A DNA stretch of 64,000 nucleotides from an uncultured Clostridia bacterium (GTDB lineage: Bacteria > Bacillota > Clostridia > Christensenellales > Borkfalkiaceae), in contig CALVWQ010000005.1 of assembly GCA_944367535.1 (NCBI GenBank), forward strand, positions 1 through 64,000. Reading direction: 5' to 3'. A program made the position numbers and the translations under genes. Under the pieces are notes generated by a model, which was not told where the DNA came from, searched no databases, and saw nothing but the letters and a program-made list of their open reading frames with translations. Of the stretch, positions 42,869 to 52,351 are shown piece by piece. Every line of letters begins with the position of its first letter. The first letter of the stretch is position 1.

Positions 42869-45736
42869 TTACGCTTTCGGCGGAACGAGCATAACGTCCG
42901 CTATGCAAAGGAAGTGGTCCGCAGGGGTAGATTCCGTCTTTTTCACCTTTACGGAATATATAAACCGTCCTTCTGCTTCCGTCCCCGCAAGGTCTATAAC
43001 GAATATTCCGTTCGCGGAATAGTTATCTTCTTCGGTAACGTTTTTAACGACTATTTCTTCAAATTCCGTCGCGGACTTTTTAACCGTTACGATTACGGTA
43101 AGATTTTTTCTGCTCTCCGCGTCGCCGCCGCCGTCGTTACGCGCGCCGAGTATTATTTTTTCTATTTTTTTGCCTTCGACCGTTATTTCCACCCATGGAT
43201 CGGAATCGTTCACCGCGTCGCTCGCCCAGATAGATGCGGTGTTACCGTCGAGTACGTTGGAAGCGGAAAACGCACCGAGAGTACTGCTCGCTTTAACCTT
43301 ACTCTTATGTACGGCGATTCTTTGCGTCTGCAAGTCCCTGACTATTCCGGAAAGCCCGCCCCATTTTTCAAACTGCCCGCTCATACAGAATTTTCTGTCT
43401 ACGTTAAGCGTCGCTACGACTGCGTTTGAAACGTTCCCTTCCGCGTCCGTTACGAAAACTTCTCCCGAACGATAATCGGAGGTTCTGAATCTTATGCAGG
43501 TATCCGTCCATTCGATAATGTCTTTCGCCGCGAGTTGAACTTTTTTACCGTTTTTATCGGTGAGTATAAGCGCTGCTGTTTTTTTGGTTTTCAATCCGTT
43601 GCCGTATACTGCGGAAACCGTTGCGCTTTCCGTGTGCGCTCCCCATAGCAAGAACCCTTCGGGAATAAGCGTAAACCCTTCCTCTTTAACGCCGGAAGCC
43701 TCGTATACCTCTTGCTTTTTATTTTCGGGCGCGTCGTTTATAACGTAATAAAAAAGGTCTTTGCCGTTTTCGTCTTTCAAAGGTTTCTTTCTTGCGTTCA
43801 CCGTCTGATACGCCTGATCGAGAGTGTCTTTTGCAACGTAGTTGTTTTCCACAACGAAGCCCGTGCCGTCGCCGACCGCGCCGCCGCTCGTATTATCAAG
43901 GTAAATTCCACAACAAGCATAGTATTTACCGGAAGAATCTCCCACGTCGTCGGGATAGGTATATACCGAACTGTAATTTTCGCCGATGTAGTTGTCGTGT
44001 ATGCGCGCGCCTTGCTGAACGCCGACGGTATATATCGCGCCGCCGTCCGCAAGAAGATTCATCACGCCCGTTATTCTGTTATGTCCTATCTCGATCCCCT
44101 TACAAAAATCGTAAGCGGTGGCGGTGGTATCCCAGCCCCAACCGGAACTTATCGCTGTATAACGAACGTTGTTTATCGTATTGTAATTTATTTTACTGTT
44201 CACGGAATAGGTGTATATAACCGCGCACGAGCCGTATTCCTGCCAGCCTATATCGGTCATATAATTGTTTTCCGTATATACGTTTACATTAAATTCTCTT
44301 TCGTCGTCGTGCGGGACCACCCACGTTTTGTTACCGTTTTCGTCCTCGCTGTACATTCCCGTAACGGTAGGTCCTACCAACACGCCGTTACCGCCAACTC
44401 CGCGGAAAAGATTTTTTTCTATTATTATATCCTTAACGCCCGAAACGCAGTCTATCGCGCCGCCGCCGAGACAATAGAAGATATTACCCGAAAAGCGCAC
44501 GTTTTTCGCGTCGGATACCGCAATCGCGGCAATAGGTCTCGCATCGTTCGGACCGCCCGAAAAACGTTGAATAAAGGGATTGTCGTTTCTGTTCCCCTGC
44601 CCACCGATTTTGCCGTCTACGTAAGTATTCGCGGTGTACGCAAAGTTTACGCCTTCAAAAATAACGTTCTCTATTTTCTCCTCTTTTTCCCCGCTTGCGG
44701 TAACAAGCACTTCCGAATACGGTATTCTTATTATCGAATTTTCAAGCGTTTCGAGTACCCGCGGGAGATAATAAACGGTCTTTTCGCCTTCGTCGTAGTA
44801 CCATTCGCCTTCCGTACTTAAAAACGCCTTTGAGTTTTCAAAGTGGAACGCGCAACGCGAGGTTTCGTTTATTCTTAATCCCTCTCTTGCAAAAACGCGC
44901 GAGTCTTCGCCCTTTATGCGTACTCTGCCGAGCGTTCTTTCCGCACCGCCTGCCGATAACTCGAGTCTGACCTTTTCCGTTCGGAGCGATTCTACGCGCA
45001 AATACGACTCCGCCCACATAACGTTAACCGTCATAATCGCGTCCTTAAAATCGTTTTCGGTAAACTGCGCTATCGCGTCGCCGTCGATAAGAATATCCTT
45101 ATACACCTGATCGGTGGTCATTGCGCGAAATTCTTCTCCCGCGTCCGGAAAGCGCGCGCGTACAGCGTAATTTTCACCAACGTATAATTGATTGATCTTT
45201 TTGTCACAAGGAATTTTCCATACCCTGCCGAGTTTTGCGTCGTTCATTTCGGTAATCGTTGCGGGATCCACGCGTTTAGCTCCGCTTATCGTAGCCCCGT
45301 TAGGAGTTTCCGAGCGGATATAAAGTTTTCCGCCCGCCGTATCCTCTGCGGTAAGCTCCATCGGCTTATCGAAATAATATTCACCGTCTGCAAGAATTAT
45401 CGCCGCGTCTCCCGAACCGCCGTTACCGAAGAAATTTCTTACTAATATCTGCGCCCTTTTTAAGGTACGCACCGCATTTCCCTTGCTTTCGCCGCCGTTT
45501 GAATCGTCCCCGTCCGGCGATACGAATACGCCGAATTTTACCTCCGCATCGGAGTACGGCACGTTTATGCGAGAAGAAAAAACCGCCGCACTGCTTGCGG
45601 AAGCAGCTATCAAAGACTCGTCTAATTTCAAAGTTTTGTCGTTTAACGCCAAAACGCTCGTCACGGCGGTCGCCGCAAGAGCGGTAAGCGTGAGTATCGC
45701 CGTGAAAGGCTTCCAGAATTTCTTCATCAATCCCAC
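42869..45736 (-). CDS. Secreted right-handed beta-helix protein with C-terminal discoidin (F5/8 type C) domain
   Basis: 955 residues. Signal peptide 1-31. The N-terminal part (70-150: FVSPDGDDSNGGESKGNAVR, ILADGEYYFDKPM) opens a parallel beta-helix with repeated short strands (ENVIFEGVNF, NVRFSGNIFYCLGGGAIDCV, GNGVLVGPTV, SKINYNTINNVRYTAISSGW) up to about 660. This resembles GH141/GH120-like or polysaccharide-lyase-like helices; I cannot fix the family. After an Ig-like stretch, residues 800-955 match F5/8C domains (FSASNVLDGNTASIWASDAV), a common carbohydrate-binding fold. First gene of glycan locus 2, immediately downstream of its promoter, so probably the main extracellular depolymerising enzyme. 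Confidence 0.72.
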   Translation of the reverse strand: MGLMKKFWKPFTAILTLTALAATAVTSVLALNDKTLKLDESLIAASASSAAVFSSRINVPYSDAEVKFGVFVSPDGDDSNGGESKGNAVRTLKRAQILVRNFFGNGGSGDAAIILADGEYYFDKPMELTAEDTAGGKLYIRSETPNGATISGAKRVDPATITEMNDAKLGRVWKIPCDKKINQLYVGENYAVRARFPDAGEEFRAMTTDQVYKDILIDGDAIAQFTENDFKDAIMTVNVMWAESYLRVESLRTEKVRLELSAGGAERTLGRVRIKGEDSRVFAREGLRINETSRCAFHFENSKAFLSTEGEWYYDEGEKTVYYLPRVLETLENSIIRIPYSEVLVTASGEKEEKIENVIFEGVNFAYTANTYVDGKIGGQGNRNDNPFIQRFSGGPNDARPIAAIAVSDAKNVRFSGNIFYCLGGGAIDCVSGVKDIIIEKNLFRGVGGNGVLVGPTVTGMYSEDENGNKTWVVPHDDEREFNVNVYTENNYMTDIGWQEYGSCAVIYTYSVNSKINYNTINNVRYTAISSGWGWDTTATAYDFCKGIEIGHNRITGVMNLLADGGAIYTVGVQQGARIHDNYIGENYSSVYTYPDDVGDSSGKYYACCGIYLDNTSGGAVGDGTGFVVENNYVAKDTLDQAYQTVNARKKPLKDENGKDLFYYVINDAPENKKQEVYEASGVKEEGFTLIPEGFLLWGAHTESATVSAVYGNGLKTKKTAALILTDKNGKKVQLAAKDIIEWTDTCIRFRTSDYRSGEVFVTDAEGNVSNAVVATLNVDRKFCMSGQFEKWGGLSGIVRDLQTQRIAVHKSKVKASSTLGAFSASNVLDGNTASIWASDAVNDSDPWVEITVEGKKIEKIILGARNDGGGDAESRKNLTVIVTVKKSATEFEEIVVKNVTEEDNYSANGIFVIDLAGTEAEGRFIYSVKVKKTESTPADHFLCIADVMLVPPKA

Positions 45737-45759
45737 TCCGAGTTTTTATTTTCGTATAA

Positions 45760-45825
45760 ATTTTAACACCGAAAAATGTGTATGGCAATAGCTAAACATT
45801 GCATAAAATTGTTGATTTGTTGCGC
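45760..45825 (-). promoter_or_regulatory. Promoter of glycan locus 2 with AraC-style direct repeats
   Basis: Minus strand: TTGCCA (45783-45788), 17-bp spacer, TAAAAT (45760-45765). Just upstream, the word GCAA occurs twice on the minus strand with a spacing of exactly 21 bp (ends at 45799-45802 and 45820-45823), two helical turns, as AraC proteins bind. The AraC gene at 46166 is the likely regulator. The rest of 45826-46165 holds AT-rich DNA with no gene I can support. Confidence 0.55.
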
Positions 45826-46165
45826 AAAACTCGTACCGCGTTCCCAGAAAAGTAAGATAAACTCTATCGGAACGAATTTTTTTGTAAAAAAATAAAAATC
45901 ACCCGAAAAATTCTGAAAGTTTTCACTTTTTTTCAGGGAGATTTAAATAAAACCTATTATATTGCTTTTTTTAATCTTGTTTATCGTTTTTGTCGTGCTT
46001 TTTTGCTTATTAGTCGTATTTCGGGGGAAAAACCTTGTCTTTATCATACCGATTCGGCAATAACCGACAATGTTTAATCCGATAACCCGCACGAAATCTT
46101 CTTAAACATTTTTGCAACGAATACGCAATTTTTTTCCTGCACAATCGCCGAATCCGGTATAGTTT

Positions 46166-47038
46166 TTATAATGTTTTCGCCTTTTTATCGTAGGACTGCC
46201 CGCCCGTAAAGTTTTTTCGGAAATTTTTTGGAGTTTCCAGAAAAAAAGACTTGAATTGTCTACAAAAGTGCGGATAATCGGGCATGCCCACGCGGTTTGC
46301 CACCTCGTATACGGGCAAATCCGTGTTGCACAAAAGATTCGCCGCCATATCCATTCTGAGATTCTGAACGTACTGCCACACCGAAACGTTCAATTCCTCC
46401 TTAAACAACCGAAACAAATTCGAGCGGTGCATGTTAACGTATTTCGCCACGTTTTCTACTTCCAGCTCCTCAAAGTAGTGTTCTTTAATATAGTCGATAG
46501 CCTTATTAAGCACGGCTTTACGCTCGTTTTCCTCCGCGTAAACGGCACACCCGCCGTTTTTTATCAGTTCCGCGAACAAAAGGTATAGTTCGCCTATCAG
46601 CTGATAATTGCCTCCGCCCGATTTATTCAGTTCGTCGTCCTTTATTTTTACCATTGAATTCATAATCCTGCGGATTCTCGCGTAATTTTCGGGCGTAACG
46701 ACGTAGCCGTCCTCCCATGCGACCGAACCGACCAGCTCTTCCGCAAGTATACCGTTAAACGCCACGAATTCGTATTCCCAAGGCGTTCTCTCGTCGGCGC
46801 GATAGTACGTTTCCTCGTTGGGACGAATAATAAAACCCTGATTTTTAGATAACTCAAAACTTTTTCCGTCAACGTAGTAAACTCCCTTACCGCTTTTTAT
46901 AAAATGGAAAAGGTAATATCCGCGCTTTGCCGGCCCGAACTCTCCGCAAGCATTCACCTGATGCGAACCGTAGTGGCAAACGTATAGCTCGTTATTAACC
47001 TTATTTTTGGGAAAAACCAGTTTCGCGTATTTCATCAT
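46166..47038 (-). CDS. AraC-family regulator of glycan locus 2
   Basis: 290 residues. N-terminal AraC_binding cupin (YLFHFIKSGKGVYYVDGK, GFIIRPNEETYYRAD). C-terminal double HTH: ELEVENVAKYVNMHRSNLFR and LPVYEVANRVGMPDYPHFCR, followed by QFKSFFLETPKNFRK. Strong ribosome-binding site GGAGG before two consecutive ATGs. It lies directly upstream of the beta-helix gene in the same direction, separated by 429 bp containing the locus promoter, so it is probably transcribed separately and activates the operon on sensing a sugar. Confidence 0.9.
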   Translation of the reverse strand: MMKYAKLVFPKNKVNNELYVCHYGSHQVNACGEFGPAKRGYYLFHFIKSGKGVYYVDGKSFELSKNQGFIIRPNEETYYRADERTPWEYEFVAFNGILAEELVGSVAWEDGYVVTPENYARIRRIMNSMVKIKDDELNKSGGGNYQLIGELYLLFAELIKNGGCAVYAEENERKAVLNKAIDYIKEHYFEELEVENVAKYVNMHRSNLFRLFKEELNVSVWQYVQNLRMDMAANLLCNTDLPVYEVANRVGMPDYPHFCRQFKSFFLETPKNFRKNFTGGQSYDKKAKTL

Positions 47039-47056
47039 AGACCTCCGTTATATTTT

Positions 47057-47085
47057 ATGATATCATGTTGTAACGATAAAGTAAA
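47057..47085 (-). promoter_or_regulatory. Promoter of the second AraC-family gene
   Basis: Minus strand TTTACT (47080-47085), 17-bp spacer, TATCAT (47057-47062), about 20 bp upstream of the ATG pair. It directly abuts the edge of the IS481 relic. Confidence 0.45.
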
Positions 47086-47089
47086 GCGT

Positions 47090-47380
47090 ACCCAGGAATT
47101 TATTCCGATAACTTGTGGGATTACAATACGTATGAGACAAAAGCAATAAAAAAAGATAGCGAAAAGATGCTTTATCCCGGTCAAAGAGTTCAAATCGACG
47201 TTAAAATCGTACCTAAATCTTGTATAGTTCCGAACGCCGACGGATTACAAGAACGTTTCTTTCAATATACGGCTATTGACGAATAGTCAAGATTTCGGTT
47301 AATTATGGCTTTTAAGGAACAGTCTACTTATTCGTCTGTTCAGTTTCTTAACACCCTGATTCAAGCGTTTCCTTTTATAA
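47090..47380 (+). pseudogene. IS481-type transposase relic (integrase core fragment)
   Basis: Plus-strand frame containing MLYPGQRVQIDVKIVPKSC and RFFQYTAIDE, then TAG, then SRFRLIMAFKEQSTYSSVQF and LNTLIQAFPF in the same frame. This follows the IS481/IS3-type DDE core, where 'Y-T-A-I-D-E-Y-S/T-R' is conserved, so TAG replaces the tyrosine codon. The 5' part of the gene and everything after QAFPF are missing. Dead element; its left edge lies against the promoter of the AraC gene. Confidence 0.75.
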
Positions 47381-47448
47381 TTCTTCATTCATCACCACCT
47401 TTGTTAAGAATAAAAAATTGCCGGAACTTCTCCCGACAATCGCATACA

Positions 47449-47483
47449 AAAAGGAAGTCGGACGTTTTATCCGGCTTCCTTTT
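47449..47483 (-). terminator. Intrinsic terminator of the Bro-N gene
   Basis: Minus strand AAAAGGAAGCCGG / CCGACTTCCTTTTT with a 9-nt loop, ending in T residues, 34 bp past the stop of the gene at 47517. Confidence 0.75.
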
Positions 47484-47516
47484 CATTTTTTATGTAACTG
47501 TATATTTTAGCAAATT

Positions 47517-48368
47517 TTAATATTTTTCTCCGTCGCTGTTCGTTTTCACTTCAAGCGCGGGCTTGTCGTTTGCATTAAGCGGAGAAATTACCGATTGTCC
47601 CAACTGACTTTCGATGTCCGTTCTTGCATTTTCTGCTACTTTTCCGCCGCGTTTCGCAATTGTCTTGCTTTCTGCAAACGTATCGGGCTGTTCCCGTTTC
47701 GATATCGCCGTCGTCGTAACCTCCGCAAGCATATTCAGAACGAGTTCGATATTCGTCATATTATCGCGCAGATTTTCTTTTTTCAGCCCTTTGAGTTCTT
47801 TATATTCTTTAACGGATAATCCGCTCCACGCCTTTGTCATTTCGTTCGTTAAAATCGCGTAATCTTTTTCCTGCTCTATTCCGCGTTCTTTCCACTCGTC
47901 GGTCAGTTCTTTATGCATTTCTATCGTTTGAAGCCGTTGATTGATCCACCCCTCCGTATAACCTTTGGCACGGTAAAAATCCGCGCCGCGAAGTATCGCC
48001 TTTTCGGGATCGACTATTTCGTCAAGCCGTTCGCTTCCAACCTGCGCCAGCCACATTTTGAACGGTTCAGCTTTCGGCGACGGAATCGACTGCACAAGCC
48101 GCAAAACGCCCTTCGTATCAAGGCAATCGGTTTCTCGCATTTTACCGTCGGAAGCCTGCATTTTCAATCCGTGACAATTTGTCACGACTTCACTTCCTTC
48201 GTTTTTTAAGCGCTGTTTCAGTTTGCGCCAGTATGCGCCAGGATCTTTACTTGCCGAATCCGCCAGAACGTTGCATATGTCTACGACGGAAAAATACCAT
48301 TCTTCTTCGTCTGCGTTCCATAAAGTCCGCACCTGCTTATTTTCAAACACTTTAATTTTGTTTTGCAT
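47517..48368 (-). CDS. Bro-N domain protein (phage antirepressor-like)
   Basis: 283 residues. Residues 1-110 form the BRO N-terminal domain: VRTLWNADEEEWYFSVVDIC, YWRKLKQRLK, ETDCLDTKGVLRLVQSIPSP, EPFKMWLAQVGSERLDEI. The remainder (YRAKGYTEGWINQRLQTIEM, MTKAWSGLSVKEYKELKGLK, ENLRDNMTNIELVLNMLAE) matches a chromosomal subgroup often annotated as Bro-N or DinD-like. Such proteins bind DNA and act in prophage or stress responses; this one lies with other accessory genes but no phage structural genes. Own terminator and a palindrome upstream suggest a single-gene unit. Confidence 0.8.
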   Translation of the reverse strand: MQNKIKVFENKQVRTLWNADEEEWYFSVVDICNVLADSASKDPGAYWRKLKQRLKNEGSEVVTNCHGLKMQASDGKMRETDCLDTKGVLRLVQSIPSPKAEPFKMWLAQVGSERLDEIVDPEKAILRGADFYRAKGYTEGWINQRLQTIEMHKELTDEWKERGIEQEKDYAILTNEMTKAWSGLSVKEYKELKGLKKENLRDNMTNIELVLNMLAEVTTTAISKREQPDTFAESKTIAKRGGKVAENARTDIESQLGQSVISPLNANDKPALEVKTNSDGEKY

Positions 48369-48429
48369 TTTAATGTTCCTCCTGACTGCAAAAAAGTTTT
48401 ACACCTATCAAGCGAATAAAACGCCGAAA

Positions 48430-48443
48430 ATATTCCGGAATAT
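48430..48443. promoter_or_regulatory. Perfect 14-bp palindrome upstream of the Bro-N gene
   Basis: ATATTCCGGAATAT, 62 bp upstream of the Bro-N start and 11 bp beyond the helicase stop. A candidate operator; it is too AT-rich and too short to be a strong terminator. Confidence 0.35.
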
Positions 48444-48453
48444 AAAAAATTTT

Positions 48454-51204
48454 TTAAATTATTTTTTCTTGCGGAATTTTCACTTCGATATCCGCTCCCG
48501 TCAATACGGCAATTATTTTTTCTTTGCACTCAATAGTGGTCGTCGGAAGGCGTAAAATCTTAATTCCAGCCGCCGTCAGCAAACGGTCTTTTCTCTTGTC
48601 GCGCGCGGTCTGCACATCTTCCTTATGTTGACTTCCGTCAACCTCTACCACCATTTCGATTTCCTTGTTCAATTTATTGTATATAAGAAAATCGCAATGA
48701 GTATTTATATTGGAAACAAATTTTATATCTTCTGCATCGCTGAGCGAAGCGGTTTTTATAACGTATTTCAAAGGGTAATTGAATTTGTACCCGAGCGTTC
48801 CGTATTCCCCGCTTCGGCAAATCTCGTCTATCACCGTCGCAATTATATTTTCGCTTGCAAAAGAAGATATATTCAAAAGTTCTTTCTTTGTTTTTTCAAG
48901 TATAGGCGCGTAATCGTCATACATCAAATCAAATACAGAAAATACATTTGTTTTAAATTTTTTCGTTTCGCTACAATAATATTCGTAATATTTGGATAAA
49001 TCTCTCAGTATAGAACCTTCTTGCCCGAGCACTTCTTCGCTCGCAAGAATATACAGTCTCTTTTTCGCCCGCGATATTGCGACGTTTATAAGATTAGGAT
49101 TGTTCAAAAAATCAATCTGTTCTTCGTCTTCATAAAATTTAATTTTATTAGCGACCGTAGACAATACAATATAATCCTTCTCTTTTCCTTGAAATTTATG
49201 TATTGTATCGATTACATAGCCGCCATCGCCGAATCGTTCATTCAATAATGCAATCTGATTATTATATGGAGCGATAATTCCGGTTTTATCCGCGGGTAAT
49301 TCTTTTATAATCTCTTTTTCGATAATATCGACTTCCCTCTCGTTGGACCTGCTCCTCTCAAAGTGGGAGCCGTGAGTAATAATCGTTACGCCGTTTCCTT
49401 CGATATGCGGTATGCGAATTACCAGTTCGCCGTTATAGAATCTTTTATTGCAAAAACCTATAATCTGAGGATCGCACCTATAATGTTCGTTCAACAACGT
49501 CGAAATGATCTTTTTCTCTTTCTTCAACACACAATGTAATACACTGTTTTTAGCGTAATCAAAGTATTCAGGTAACTTGTATTCAGCAAAAATATTGTTT
49601 AACGTAGTAAGTAATTGAGATTTTACAACATGCGGCAACTGTTTTTCGTCGCCTACGAGGACAACCCTTTTCGCCACAGAAAAGGCTATTACTGCACTGA
49701 TCAGATCTACCTGGCTCGATTCGTCTATAATCACGCAATCATACAGAAAATTATCACCGGTACAACTCCTTAATGCGTGAGTTGTGCTATACACGATTGG
49801 ATACCTTTTTATAAAATCGTTAAAATGAAATTTATAATCTTTTATCGAAAATGTATGTTCACAAAAGCTTTCGTATCTTTCCCGTAAACAGGACAAAAAG
49901 ATCTTCATGGATAAATCTTTTTGCGCTTTAAGCAGTTCGCTTAAATTGTTTGTATCAACAAATTCTTGTTTTTTCTCCTTTTCGTTGTTAAGTTCCGAAA
50001 TCTTGACGTCATAGTATTTATTTTTCAGATACTCTATGGAATCTTCTCTGTTTTTTGCAATTTCCTTTACTTTTATTATACCGAATCTGAATAAAAATCG
50101 CACTCTGTTAAAAAAGCTCGTTATCTTGTTTTCGGGCAATGTTTCAAGAACAGACGCCAGTTCCAAAAGTTTTGCGCCGGTATATTTTTTCTTTGTCAAC
50201 TCTTGCGGAACGATTCTATTTTTTATACGATATTCGGCATCGTTTATTTCTTTTTCAACTTCATACTCGGAGACAGATTGAACGATTCTTGCAATATCCA
50301 AGCTATATTTCAGATAAGTTTCCGCACCCCCGCTTGCTTCTTTCAATAAACGTTCGCTATTCGTTTTATCGATTTTCTCAATCTGTCTGATATTGTCATG
50401 TGGCGATTCAAAAAACTTTTTTACGTTTTCCGAATTCCCTAAAAAAGCGTTTAAATAACCAAAGCCGGTCGATTCAAATTTATCTTTAACGTTTCTCGTA
50501 GCTTCGTTATTCCCCGAGACAACGGCAACGCTGCCGCCCCTCGCAACGTAATTCGCCACGATGTTGCGAATCGTTTCTGTTTTTCCCGTCCCAGGAGGAC
50601 CTTGTATTACGGACAAATCCTCTTGCAAAGCCCTTTTCACCGCAACCCGCTGAGATGAATTCGTATCGAACGGAAAAATGATTATCTTCTTATTATCTCG
50701 CCTGCCAAGTTTTCCTTGCAAAAATTTTCCGAGAACGGAATCATCTAAGACAGTTAATTTTTCTAACTGCTTCAGTAAAAAATTTTGTCCGTCTTCCGTC
50801 GGCATCAATACCGCAACCGCCTTCAAATACTCTATAAAATTTTTTATTTCTCTCTTTTCGGTAATATCGCTGACGATTTTTATGCGATTTTTCTCGACTA
50901 ACCTTGTATATCCCGAACTGTAAAACAATTTAAAGTAAGAATTAAACTGAATTACTTCGCGCAAACCGTATACAGGCACTTTATCGCAATAAATGATTTT
51001 CCCGACTATATTCACAGTCAGCGGTTTATTTATAATCCTGAGGTCATCCCAACTTTTCCAATAGAAAGTATCATTGCCCGAATATTTAATTCTGCAAGCA
51101 TTTCCGCTACCGTCAAACCATTGAACGCGTTTCGTAATATCTTCCCATTCTTCTGTTTTCGGATTAAACTGAATAATCAGTACTTGCCTTTCGTCAATAT
51201 TCAT
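48454..51204 (-). CDS. SF1 helicase fused to a DUF2726-like nuclease domain, candidate defence protein
   Basis: 916 residues. N-terminal unique domain (1-170). UPF1-like SF1 helicase: Walker A QGPPGTGKTETIRN (201-214), DEAD-box equivalent CVIIDESSQVD, motif III VVLVGDEKQLPHVV, GIIAPYNNQIALL, motif V IDTIHKFQGKEKDYIVL and motif VI NVAISRAKKRLYILA. The last ~130 residues (CDFLIYNKLNKEIEM, VVEVDGSQHKED) carry a D..EVDG..H pattern of a PD-(D/E)XK-like nuclease (DUF2726 type). Such helicase-nuclease fusions occur in defence islands. Here it lies beside a restriction-enzyme relic and an XRE regulator. Nucleic-acid substrate unknown. Confidence 0.8.
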   Translation of the reverse strand: MNIDERQVLIIQFNPKTEEWEDITKRVQWFDGSGNACRIKYSGNDTFYWKSWDDLRIINKPLTVNIVGKIIYCDKVPVYGLREVIQFNSYFKLFYSSGYTRLVEKNRIKIVSDITEKREIKNFIEYLKAVAVLMPTEDGQNFLLKQLEKLTVLDDSVLGKFLQGKLGRRDNKKIIIFPFDTNSSQRVAVKRALQEDLSVIQGPPGTGKTETIRNIVANYVARGGSVAVVSGNNEATRNVKDKFESTGFGYLNAFLGNSENVKKFFESPHDNIRQIEKIDKTNSERLLKEASGGAETYLKYSLDIARIVQSVSEYEVEKEINDAEYRIKNRIVPQELTKKKYTGAKLLELASVLETLPENKITSFFNRVRFLFRFGIIKVKEIAKNREDSIEYLKNKYYDVKISELNNEKEKKQEFVDTNNLSELLKAQKDLSMKIFLSCLRERYESFCEHTFSIKDYKFHFNDFIKRYPIVYSTTHALRSCTGDNFLYDCVIIDESSQVDLISAVIAFSVAKRVVLVGDEKQLPHVVKSQLLTTLNNIFAEYKLPEYFDYAKNSVLHCVLKKEKKIISTLLNEHYRCDPQIIGFCNKRFYNGELVIRIPHIEGNGVTIITHGSHFERSRSNEREVDIIEKEIIKELPADKTGIIAPYNNQIALLNERFGDGGYVIDTIHKFQGKEKDYIVLSTVANKIKFYEDEEQIDFLNNPNLINVAISRAKKRLYILASEEVLGQEGSILRDLSKYYEYYCSETKKFKTNVFSVFDLMYDDYAPILEKTKKELLNISSFASENIIATVIDEICRSGEYGTLGYKFNYPLKYVIKTASLSDAEDIKFVSNINTHCDFLIYNKLNKEIEMVVEVDGSQHKEDVQTARDKRKDRLLTAAGIKILRLPTTTIECKEKIIAVLTGADIEVKIPQEKII

Positions 51205-51273
51205 CGTTATCCCCCGATGCGTAAAATTGCTTAATCATTTATTGTTATCCATAATTTCCCTTTTATATTTCAT

Positions 51274-51426
51274 CTATTTTTTCTTGCGGAATTCCGGGTT
51301 GGAAAATTTTGGTATCGGACCGTCTCCGAATATATCCCGAAGTTGTTCTTCTGTCGGGCGCGTGTCGTTTTCGTCCGCCGCCTGTTTTTCTTTATTCAGT
51401 TTATGTGCTTTCGGAATATCCGCCAT
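51274..51426 (-). CDS. Small 50-residue protein between HsdR relic and helicase
   Basis: ATG at 51426, TAG at 51274; starts MADIPKAHKLNKEKQAADEN, continues DTRPTEEQLRDIFGDGPIP and ends SNPEFRKKK. Highly charged, probably unstructured at the start. It sits 70 bp upstream of the helicase start and 40 bp after the HsdR relic. The ribosome-binding site is weak. Family not recognised; could be the last small gene of the former restriction operon. Confidence 0.45.
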   Translation of the reverse strand: MADIPKAHKLNKEKQAADENDTRPTEEQLRDIFGDGPIPKFSNPEFRKKK

Positions 51427-51466
51427 TGTTTAACCGCGCTTTTCCCACTGACAAACTTGCTTATTC

Positions 51467-51946
51467 TCACACGCCGAAGAAACGGTCGAAAAACGCTTTC
51501 AATTTTTCAATAATCGTCTGCTTTTTCTTTTCGCGATTGGTGTTTCCGAACCTTGAAATCGGCGGCATTAGTTTATCGATATCCGTTCCCGTCGTGCGCA
51601 TTTCCCCGTCCGCAATCGCGTTATCCACAAACTTTTTCGTTTCGTCCGCTTTCAGTTTTTCTTCGGTAATAATTTCGTTTAATTGCTTTTCTTTTTCCGC
51701 CGCTATGTAGGAATGCCATTCCGCCATAACATCGTCAACGTCGTTGATCCCGTCGATAAAGTTTTCGATCAAAGCCTTTTTACTGCGCAGTTCGGGGCTT
51801 GCGTCGATAGATTTTTGTATCGTAATCAGCGTTTCTTTATCGTTGCAATGCGAATCGTGATATTTCGTAACGAGTATCAGAATATAATCGATATTTATTT
51901 CAATCTGCTTTTGTATAATTCCGCACTTTCCTACTCTTTCTTTATA
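51467..51946 (-). pseudogene. hsdR: C-terminal relic of type I restriction enzyme subunit R (HsdR)
   Basis: The frame open from 51946 reads QIEINIDYILILVTKYHDSH, LITIQKSIDASPELRSKKAL, IENFIDGINDVDDVMAEWHS and ends GTDIDKLMPPISRFG, EKLKAFFDRFFGV. This is the standard C-terminal ~150 residues of HsdR, which contact the methylase core. The helicase and nuclease parts (about 850 residues) are missing upstream; the sequence there breaks at a TGA. HsdM and HsdS are not in the window. So a type I system once stood here and has been lost down to this tail. Confidence 0.8.
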
Positions 51947-52052
51947 TCAGCCATTTCGCTTTTCTCCTGTATACTTTTTCGTTTTATCCATTTTATCATA
52001 CAAAACATGACAACTACGGTCATAATTAAAAAATTTTTCTTAAATTCGGCAA

Positions 52053-52265
52053 TTATTTTTCGTCGTCCACGATTTCGACGATATCATCAAGCGTACAGCC
52101 AAGTGCCGTACAGATTTTTATAAGCACGTCGGAATTTACCGAAACGCCGTCCTTTTTCATTTTTGCAAGCGTTGCGGGGCTTACCTTTGCGAGCGCGGCG
52201 AGTTCCTTGCTCTTCATCTCCCTGTCTATCAGTAATTTGAATAATTTTTTATAACTTGCTGCCAT
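52053..52265 (-). CDS. XRE-family HTH regulator
   Basis: 70 residues from the ATG at 52265 (GAGGTG 7 nt upstream; an in-frame start four codons earlier lacks a site). Single HTH: FKLLIDREMKSKELAALAKV, SPATLAKMKKDGVSVNSDVL, then IKICTALGCTLDDIVEIVD. This size class often controls restriction-modification or toxin genes; it stands in front of the HsdR relic on the same strand. A TATAAT at 52293-52298 lies about 30 bp upstream. Confidence 0.85.
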   Translation of the reverse strand: MAASYKKLFKLLIDREMKSKELAALAKVSPATLAKMKKDGVSVNSDVLIKICTALGCTLDDIVEIVDDEK

Positions 52266-52306
52266 AATACACCTCATTGACTACTTTATTCGATTATAAC
52301 ATAAAT

Positions 52307-52334
52307 AAAAATGCTTGCCGGCATGGGCATTTTT
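52307..52334. terminator. Hairpin with palindromic loop upstream of the XRE gene
   Basis: AAAAATGC / GCATTTTT stem (8 bp) around a 12-nt loop that itself contains the palindrome TGCCGGCA. Symmetric A and T runs allow termination in either direction. Confidence 0.5.
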
Positions 52335-52351
52335 ATGATTGCTTTCAATCT

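Noticed and set aside
45826..46165. A gene or RNA in the A/T-rich gap between the beta-helix gene and the second AraC gene
   Set aside because: No open frame with a start signal and no stable hairpin pattern was found beyond the promoter region.
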